Source: Saussurea involucrata
Taxonomy: Eukaryota > Streptophyta > Magnoliopsida > Asterales > Asteraceae
Reading direction: 5' to 3'
NCBI GenBank assembly: GCA_033807775.1
Contig: CM066315.1
Span: 4,592,501-4,656,500 of the forward strand
DNA length: 64,000 nucleotides
The notes under the pieces are model-generated. The model saw only the letters and a list, made by a program, of their open reading frames with translations, had not been told where the DNA came from and did not search any database. The position numbers were made by a program, and so were the translations under genes. Of this stretch, positions 56,050 through 64,000 are shown piece by piece (position 1 is the stretch's first letter; each line of letters opens with the position of its first letter).

Positions 56050-57790
56050 TAAATCAAAAAATATTCAATATTAGACTCATTTCGAAGGTATCGAAGAGAC
56101 GATTACAATGGTGTAACTTGTTAATATTAAAACGTATTTTTTTAACGTATTTTAATTAATAAACGATTATGTGTGTTAATATGATGAAGGTGTAAACTTA
56201 AAATTAGGAAAGTAAAAGGTATAAAGTAAAAGGTATAAAGTAAACTAAGTAAATAATTATAGGGGTATAAAGTGTAAATTTCAAATCAATTTAACCAATT
56301 GCAAAATGATCGAGAAAATGGCTTTTTTTGAGATTTTTCCCTGGTCTGCGATCACGGACCCAATCACGGATTTTTTTGGGTATTTTTGCAAAATCATCGA
56401 GAAAATGAGTATTTTAGCAAGTCAAAGTCAAACTTTATGTATTTTAATTAATTTCCCACCTAAAAATACACATATTTATGGAGGAAAAAAAGGGCAATTC
56501 TAAGTATACCCCTCATGCCACATTTTTGTATACACTTTTTTTTTTTTTTTTTTAAACTTACATTTTACACCCCTATACTTATTTATTAAATTTACTTTAT
56601 ACCTTTTAGTTTTCTATTTTTCATTTTACATATTTATTATATTAACACATATAATCGTATATTAACTAAAATACGTTAAAAAAAGATTTTTTTAATTTTA
56701 ACAAGTTACGCCATTATAATCGTCTCATCGATACCTTCGAAATGAGCCAAATATTGAATTTTTTTGATTTAATTATATTATAATATGTCATACGTTTACG
56801 TTATTTTTTTATATTGTTATTCGTCGATAGTTTCTTATTCTTTATTTAATTATATTATTTCGAAATGAGCCCAATATTAACTAAAATACGTTAAAAAAAT
56901 ACTGTTTATTTACTTTTTATCCCTTCTTCTTTAATTTTCGGGTCGGAATGATCAGTTTCGGGTTAATGTCGGGTCGGAATAACTTTCAAATCCTTAAATC
57001 GTTGACTCTTATTAATTAATCCTTACCTCTAACCACTTTCAAATCCTCAAATCATGAACTCCTAAAAAAACGTCATTCTTTAAACAACTTTATAAAAAAA
57101 CTTTGATCGTTTTCTCAAACCCAATTAAAATAATTTAGAACATTAAAATCGAGATATATCACGCTGTATTGCACGAGTAGACTTCTAGTATAAATTTAAA
57201 ACATATTAAGATTTCGTTTTAAAACGTTAGCGAACTATGATTAACAAGATCTCTTGATGTATATTAAGATTTCTTATAAATATTTTGTTTATAAATGTGA
57301 CATCACGGGTTGGCGGGTTGGGTCGGTTTGGCTTCAAATTCCTTAAAGTATTTTATAAAGAAAATATATATATATATATATATATCGAATTCCTTAACGT
57401 ATTTTAACGTAATTATGTATGTTAATGTGATATGTTAAAACGTATTTTTTTTAAACATATTTTAGTTAATATATGATTATTATGTTAATGTGATAAAAGT
57501 GTAAAACGAAAATTGAAAAAGTAAGAGATGTACCATAAATGATATATAATTAAATAATTAAATCAAAAAAATTCAATATTAGGCTCATTTCGAACGTATC
57601 GAAGAGACGGTTATCATGGTGTAACTTGTTAAAATTAAAACATATTTTTTAACGTATTTTAACTAATATACGATTATATGTGTTAATATAATAAATGTGT
57701 AAAATGAAAATTAAAAAAGTAAAAGGTATAAAGTAAAGTAATTAAATAAGTTTAGGTGTATAAATTGTAAAATTTTAAATTAAGTTTGGT
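56050..57790. repeat. Three copies of a ~240-bp AT-rich repeat, one inverted
   Basis: 56050-56280 and 57540-57790 are direct copies; 56555-56790 is an inverted copy. All contain CATTTCGAA followed by TATCGA, GTGTAACTTGTTAA and AAGTAAAAGGTATAAAGTA. The first and inverted copies form a foldback around 56281-56554. They are probably remnants of a MITE-like family. Confidence 0.6.
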
Positions 57791-57929
57791 TTGTGAGAGA
57801 GGGGACCATGTATGACAAGTTGGGGGTATAAAAATTGGCAGGGATAGACATAGCAACACTCAAAAAAAATGTGGGGCCATGGGCTCTGACCTTCCTCTCA
57901 TGCTTTGCCTCGTACTAATGTTGTTTCAC

Positions 57930-58560
57930 TTATGAAATAATATATTATATTTTTTTAAAATTCATAATAATATTTCGTATGTGAAACCATCAGACGAGTT
58001 TATGTATCCACCAGTCGCACTCGTGGGTGGTATTGTCACTGTCGTTTATGAATTCATTGCAACCGTTTATTGATCTGTCGCCATTTATGAAACCACCAGA
58101 CAAGTTTATGAATTTGTTGGAGTATTATTTATAAATCACGAAACGAGTTTATGGATTCGTCGGACGCAATCCTGGGTTGTATTGTCGCCGTAGTTTATGA
58201 AGCCATCGGACAAGTTTATGAATCCACCGTCATTTATGAAAATCATGAAACGAGTTTATGAATCCGCCGGACGCAACCCCTAGTGATATTGTCACCGTCG
58301 TTTATGATTGGTTTTCATGGTTTCGAGTTTCTAGGAGGCTTGGTCGATTTAGGATTTGAGTGATTTATAAGACATGATGCGGTAGATCAAAATCCATGAG
58401 ATCTCTTCGCAGACCACGACGGTGGCGGTGAAGAAAGTGATTCCGACGACGGCTAGGTCGTCGGAGTACTTGAATGTGGAGAAAATCGATGATATTGTTG
58501 ATCAAATGAGAGAGAGAGAGATTCATCGACTATTAGTATTTATTATTAATTAATATTAAT
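57930..58560. other. Short irregular repeats of GTTTATGAATC type
   Basis: Phrases such as ACGAGTTTATG and CACCGTCGTTTATGA recur every 30-60 bp with heavy drift. No reading frame is maintained. Confidence 0.4.
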
Positions 58561-58589
58561 CAAAACTATAATTAGAAGGTAGGGCAAAA

Positions 58590-59127
58590 AGTTCTTGAAG
58601 CTCATCTAAACAATAAATGGTTACCCAAACGGAGTTTTTAACTGTAAACTCAAAAAATAAGTTAATTTATAGTTGTCAACATGACCTAAAGTTTCAATTA
58701 AGATTTAAGAACATGAGCACATCACTATATTGAAATTTGCAATGCACATGAGCACATCACTATATCAGCATAGTTGGAGCACGTCGCACAACAATAATAA
58801 CATATTATGATATTGTCTTATTGGACGTTTGTTATTTGGAATGCATAGTAGCATATATTATGCATTTTACAATTTATCGTTGTTCTTGACTTTTGTTTAC
58901 TTTAAGGTTTGTCATTACCATATTAGGTTTATCATTTAATTTTCACTTTTTGCTTAATTAATGTGACATTAGCTTGTTGGAACTTAATAAAGAGGTGAGA
59001 AAACTTGTCCCACATAGGAGCTAAGGCAAAGTCTAAACCACTTAACAAACACAAACCATTGAGCATTAAATGAATCATTTAATTGATTGGGCTTGGTGTG
59101 TGGTGTTCTTGGTGGGCTCTCTTTGAC

Positions 59128-59189
<62 letters not shown>

Positions 59190-60222
59190 TAGTTGAAGAA
59201 CGAATGTGATGTGCAGGTTGGCGCGGATGACGGCGCGACCCGAGCCGCGCGAGAAGTAGCGCGGGATACTGAAGAAACATCAAACAGTGCTCGGCGCGCA
59301 TAACAGCGCTACTTAAGCCGCGCCACAAGGCACGCGGGTCACTGTGGGTTTCGATGAACAGACCGCGGCGCGCCTTTCCGCGCGAGTGTACCCGCGCCGC
59401 AACTAGCGCGAACGCCCTGGTGGTTAGTTTCGGTTACCGAAGCATACTTATAAATACACCATCATTTCCATTCGTTTTTCCCAGTTTTTTCACATGATTT
59501 TGGACAATTTTCTGGGTTTCTTTCTCCTCTCGTTCATCACCAAACGTATGACGATTCGCTAGATTCAAGTATTAACTTGAATAGATTGTTGTATCCTCAA
59601 GACAACGCCGATACTCGAGGCGAATTTTTGTCTTAGGACACTGCATAACGCAGGCCTCAATCTCTTTCGTTGTTACAAGAATCTTCGATATCAAGTAAGG
59701 TTTACAATTCAGTGTTGTTTATGTTTTGTATCAAAAGATTGTAAAAGAATTAGTTAATTTTATTGAATTTGATTCTGTTCTTCTACACAATTCACAACCG
59801 TGATTGATCAGTCCTAACAATAAATGGTTATCCAAAAAGTTCTTGAAGCTCATCTAAACAATAAATGGTTATCCAAACGGAGTTTTTAAGTGTAAACTCA
59901 AAAAATAAGCTAATTTATAGTTGTCAACATGACCTAAAGCTTCAATTAAGATTTAAGAACATGAGCACATCACCATATTGAAATTTGCAATGCACATGAG
60001 AACATCACTATATCAGCATAGTTGGAGCACGTCGCACAACAATAATAACATATTATAATATTGTCTTATTGGACGTTTGTTATTTGGAATGCATAGTAGC
60101 ATATATTATGCATTTTACAATTTATCGTTGTTCTTGACTTTTGTTTACTTTAAGGTTTGTCATTACCATATTAGGTTTATAATTTAATTTTCACTTTTTG
60201 CTTAATTACTGTGACATTAGCT
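58590..60222. repeat. ~385-bp direct duplication flanking a solo LTR
   Basis: Copies at 58590-58974 and 59834-60222 are nearly identical (both with GAGCACATCACTATATCAGC and both ending GACATTAGCT). The solo LTR lies between them, directly against the end of the first. Confidence 0.8.
58975..59819 (+). mobile_element. Copia-type solo LTR with GCGC-rich U3 block
   Basis: The 845-bp segment has TGTTGGAAC...CCTAACA ends. A long (TA)n run (59130-59184) is followed by a GC-rich block (59218-59415) full of GCGCG motifs, then TATAAATA (59449-59456). No second LTR or primer site is present. The flanking bases do not form a target duplication, which fits a rearranged locus. Confidence 0.65.
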
Positions 60223-60370
60223 TCCATGTAATTTACTTTTTTAAGTTAAAACTAATTATATTTTCCTTACCTTTTAGTTAAAGTTCCACATATTGAAGTA
60301 CTTTTCTATTGTGCTAATTTCAATTTGGGAAAGGGAAAACCAGAAAGCCCAGTTTAAATTCTGTTTTTTT

Positions 60371-60713
60371 GCAACATAATTATTAAAACATTCTGAAATA
60401 GGTTGCACATATAAAAATTACAATTAACAATCATAAAAATGTACTTATGTAAAGAGAAAAAATGATTTCATACATAAAAAATTGAGGACATATCTAACTT
60501 GAAAATTTTGTTTGGGGTTATGCACAAAATTAGTCTTTCCAAATTTTTCTTTTAGTTTATAATATTTGTTTTGCAACATAATTATTAAACATTCTGAAAT
60601 AGGTTGCACATATAAAAATTACAATTAACAATCATAAAAATGTACTTATGTAAAGAGAAAAAATGATTTCATACATTAAAAATTGAGGACATATCTAACT
60701 TGAAAATTTTGTT
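60371..60713. repeat. ~143-bp segment duplicated in tandem
   Basis: 60371-60513 and 60573-60713 are nearly identical (GCAACATAATTATTAAA..., ...GAGGACATATCTAACTTG). They are non-coding. Confidence 0.8.
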
Positions 60714-61464
60714 ATCATTGTGGAGCCAAAAAAAAAATCATGTCTATTATCCTACTTAATTAGTTTTTGAGATATCAATAGATGGAGAGATGAATTAATT
60801 AAAATGAATGCAAATAGGAAGTTGGATGGTTTGAGGTTAAAGTTAATTAAATTGTAAATAAAATTACCAAATAACCCTTCTTATGATGAAATACAAAATT
60901 TTCATTTAAAGGTAAAAAAGTCATTAACTTATTAGTATTTTAAAAAATTCAAAACAATGAGAAAATTCCTTTAGAAGAATACTACTCTATCATTGTGCCA
61001 CATCATCATTTGTGGGGTTTCCTTTATCCTACTTAATTAGCTTTTGAGATATCAATAGATGAAAAGATGAATTAATTAAAATGAATGCAAATAGAAAGTT
61101 GGATGGTTTAAGGTTAAAGTTAATTAAATTGTAAATAAAATTACCAAATAACCCTTCTTATGATGAAATACAAAATTTTCATTTAAGGGTAAAAAAGTCA
61201 TTAACTTATTAGTATTTTAAAAAATTCAAAACAATGAGAAAATTCCTTTAGGAGAATACTACTCTATCATTGTGCCACATCATCATTTGTGGGTTTTCCT
61301 TTAATATATATAGAGATAAAATGAATGCAAATAGGAAGTCGGATGGTTTGAGGTTAAAGTTAATTAAATTGTAAATAAAATTACCAAATAACCCTTCTTA
61401 TGATGAAATACAAAATTTTCATTTAAGGGTAAAAAAGTCATTAACTTATTAGTATTTTAAAAAA

Positions 61465-63045
61465 GGGAAAATTCCAATAAAACCCAACGGACTTTCACAT
61501 TAGGAATGATTAAGTCCTTGGACAATTTTTTGAAACAAATAAATCATTGCACTTTTCAGAACCTGTTAAATAAACCATTGGACTTTCTAAAACCTGTTAC
61601 ATACATCCTTATGACTTATAAAATTTGTTAGTATAATAAAAATACTTCAAAAAATACGAAAAAACAACCAAATTATACTATTAACCTTTGTAGCTCTTCG
61701 TTAAGGTCACTAGCAAGCCTGTAATCAAACTTTGTCAGCTGAACAACCTGCAGAATTTGGTCATCACAAATCAGAAAACCAAAAAGTGTCGTATTTCAGC
61801 ATAACCAAGAAACACTTCAATATGAAAATGGGATTTCACAATTCTGAAAGTGGAGTGGTTCAATGGTTGTAAATGAAGAATTAACGGTTTGATTAACAAC
61901 TACAACATCAGTTATCTGTGTGCATAAGATCACGATGAAAAATAGAGATTTAATTAACACAATTTTTTGCACCAATTGAGAGTAGACACGTTAACTTATT
62001 AGCACATTCTGCACGCACACTTAAATTATCTAGCAAATGAGATTAGAAAATATAAAGGAGATAAGAAGAAATGCTTACTCCAGTTCTTTGTTGATTCAGC
62101 CCTCCACTGGCACCAATAAGCAGATAGCCATTTGATAGTTGCTCATGAACAGGGGCTGTTTACAGAATGATTTAGTGTGCAGACCTCTACGAAGTAGATA
62201 TTGAATTTAAATTTGATATTTTAAGAATCTTTTCAGAAATTTGAAGCCCAACAGTTATCCAAGGCAATAAGTGTTTAAAGATCAAACATAAGTTCTTAAC
62301 AGAGAGGAAACTATTTCAAAAATAAAAAAAAATTACAGTATTGAAGCCAAATAAATTGATTCAACAATCATGCTTCCAATCATATGGAGAGGATCCAAAT
62401 AAATGTGTTAATTTGATAATCTTGAGGCAACTTTATTCCAACTGAATAATCCTCACAAGAACAATTAAAATGCACTGAATGATAACTCAGAAACATAATA
62501 AAACCCAAATCAATTGTGCAAAACCCAAAATCATGTAATTGATGATGCATATACACACTGTTTTTTAGGGCAGAAAAAAAGAGAGCAAAACCCAAAATCA
62601 TACCCAAAATCAGACCTGGAGGGCGAGTGGTGTGCAGCCGGAGAGAGGTGTGCGCCGGCGAGTGGTGTGCAACCGGCGAGTGGTGTGCAGCTGGCTAGAG
62701 GTGTGCGCCGGCGATATGCAGCAGGGGCGCCGGTGGGATGTGCAGCAGGGGAGACGGCGATATGCAGCAGTGGTGTGCGCCGGTGGGATGTGTAGCGGGA
62801 ATTAGAACCTGGTTCTGAAACGATCGTGTATGCAATAATATTTAGGTTTTTTTTATAAATAAATTCAATTTACCTGCTTTTCAGGTTGCAAGTTACCATT
62901 AGGATCTATTTGATATGTTTTCAAAAGTGTAAGGATATATTTTGTATTTTTTAAAATATACAATGGTTTATTTGTTCTAAAAAATTGTCCAAGGACTTAA
63001 TCATTCCTAATGTGAAAGTCCGTTGGGTTTTAATGGATTTTTCCC
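61465..63045. mobile_element. Mutator-like element (Pack-MULE type) with captured exons
   Basis: A 1581-bp insertion has terminal inverted repeats of about 80 bp starting GGGAAAATTCCAATAAAACC (left) and GGGAAAAATCCATTAAAACC (right complement). The 9-bp target duplication TTTAAAAAA (61456-61464, 63046-63054) is confirmed by intact neighbouring repeats. Long TIRs and a 9-bp duplication are the Mutator hallmark. No transposase is present. It contains O-fucosyltransferase-like exons and a GC-rich block (62610-62800). Confidence 0.88.
61686..62155 (-). pseudogene. Captured O-fucosyltransferase-like exon pair
   Basis: On the minus strand exon 62079-62155 encodes SNGYLLIGASGGLNQQR and ends at a GTAAGC donor; its acceptor is AAACAG. 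Exon 61686-61747 encodes VVQLTKFDYRLASDL, with acceptor TTCTGCAG and a GTTAAT donor. GGLNQQR and LTKFDYRLA are signature motifs of plant GDP-fucose protein O-fucosyltransferase-family proteins, normally about 100 residues apart. The coding segments between them are missing, so this is a gene fragment, not a working gene. Splice sites and frames look preserved. Confidence 0.8.
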
Positions 63046-63143
63046 TTTAAAAAATTCAAAACAATGAGAAAATTCTTTTAGGAGAATACTACTCTATCAT
63101 TGTGCCACATCATCATTTGTGGGTTTTCTTTTAATATATATAT

Positions 63144-63400
63144 GAGTAAACTGCAATTTTGGTCCCTGTGGTATGTTGTTTTTCTCACCTTTGGTCCCTA
63201 AAATTTTTTTATTGCAAGAATAACCCTGTGGTATGCAAAAGTGCTCGCTTTTGGTCCCTCCGAGCTAACACCGTTAGGTTACATCTGTTAAACCCCCTCA
63301 TGTGCCTTGCACATGAGGGTATATTGGTCATTTTGCTCACTTTCTTTTGTTTTTCACTAAAAGACAAAAAACCATAGGGACCAAATTTACAACTTACTCA
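63144..63400. mobile_element. MITE with TTTTGGTCCCTGTGG-type TIRs
   Basis: Left GAGTAAACTGCAATTTTGG and right complement GAGTAAGTTGTAAATTTGG extend to about 28 bp of inverted repeat. The interior repeats TTTGGTCCC phrases and has a CATGTGC...GCACATG hairpin. Such elements are common in plants; the target duplication is unclear because the left end abuts (TA)n. Confidence 0.65.
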
Positions 63401-64000
63401 AATTAGTTAAAACAAAACATTATATTTTAGTCATTTATACATTTTCTTATTTCTTTTAAACAAATATGGATATTATTTTATTTATAATATATAATTTATT
63501 ATTTATATATACACAAACACACAAATTCTTCCCCGTCGGCAACCTTACAGAAGCTATACTCACCGGCCTAACACTACCCCCGGTCATCTTCTCCGGCGTC
63601 CCACCCTCCCTCCCAACGCATCATCGTCCCCTTCTCCGGTCTCCCTCCCTCACTTTACTACCACATCACTGCCCCCCTTGAGGGAGAACGGGATAAACCC
63701 GTGAACACGGACACCGTATCCAGATCCGCAAAATTAAGCAGGTAAAATCACCAGATATAGATCGAGATTTCCCATCGATAAATGTTTTTTACTTTGATTT
63801 TGTTCTTTGAAAATGGGTTCTAGATTTCATGGGTTCTAGATATAAGTTCAATCCATCGATGAAATTGGTTTCAAGATGGGTTCCAGGTTTTTTTTCTTCA
63901 AAAACGGGTCTCAGATTTGGTGGATTGTAGCAACAATGAAATCGCTTCCAGATATCGTTCTTCAAAAATGGTGGCAAGACGAACGCCGGCGGGAGAGGGC
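63401..64000. other. Right-edge sequence with a C-rich block
   Basis: 63525-63740 is C-rich (CCGGTCATCTTCTCCGGCG and similar), resembling the GC-rich interiors of the TIR elements to the left. It ends near a possible GT donor (GCAGGTAAAATC). It might be a 5' exon or leader, or another Pack-MULE-like interior, continuing beyond the window. No gene can be assigned. Confidence 0.3.

Larger units (their letters stand above)
60750..63141 (-). repeat. Three ~277-bp tandem repeats, the third split by a MULE
   Basis: Copies at 60750-61026, 61027-61303 and 61318-61464 plus 63055-63141 share GTGCCACATCATCATTTGTG near the right end. Read in reverse the ends resemble Helitron 5' termini (TCTCTATATATATTAAAGG). 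They give two clean unoccupied copies of the MULE insertion site. Confidence 0.8.

Noticed and set aside
57150..57190. CACGCTGTATTGCACGAG...CTAG as a Helitron 3' end
   Set aside because: The hairpin is too degenerate and no matching 5' end is recognisable.

Overview
This is nuclear DNA from a flowering plant, probably a eudicot. It is AT-rich, with plant-type Ty1/copia and Ty3/gypsy retrotransposons primed by initiator tRNA-Met, MITEs, Helitron-like termini and one intron-containing plant gene. I cannot name the species. Everything below was read by eye; no alignment or database search was run.

Layout. 1-7235: a minus-strand Ty1/copia element (Copia-A) with intact gag and pol, its 3' LTR cut by the window edge. 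7236-12522: non-coding DNA with a striking cluster of short hairpins (8412-8911) and a small copia LTR fragment. 12523-16951: the only complete host gene, a seven-exon NHL-repeat membrane protein of 495 residues with MITEs in two introns. 17608-39028: a (TA)n-flanked inverted-repeat element split by a nested stack. A degenerate copia (Copia-B, 18197-38432) carries a solo LTR (19594-21260) and a gypsy element (26056-37229), and the gypsy carries another solo LTR (31672-33259). 39043-47062: more (TA)n-associated inverted-repeat elements, repeats resembling Helitron 5' ends in tandem, and a probable Helitron (44574-47877). 48160-53286: Copia-A2, a relative of Copia-A with apparently identical LTRs, a 5-bp target duplication and an intact gag but no pol. 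53287-64000: AT-rich repeats, a copia solo LTR, and a Mutator-like element (61465-63045) with a 9-bp target duplication that holds two exon fragments of an O-fucosyltransferase-type gene, plus smaller MITEs.

How the parts relate. Copia-A could supply Pol to mobilise the gag-only Copia-A2. Target duplications support the nesting order: Copia-B into the TIR element, the gypsy into Copia-B, the solo LTR into the gypsy. The most unusual theme is arrays of short inverted repeats. Copia-A LTRs carry 6-8 copies of the palindrome CGGTATACCG just upstream of a TATA box. The gypsy-type LTRs carry arrays of GTCGCAAC/GTTGCGAC hairpins, and a related solo LTR has a changed but still paired stem. A third copia LTR has a GCGC-rich block at the same pre-TATA position. 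The 8.4-8.9 kb cluster contains hairpins whose paired bases change together between units.
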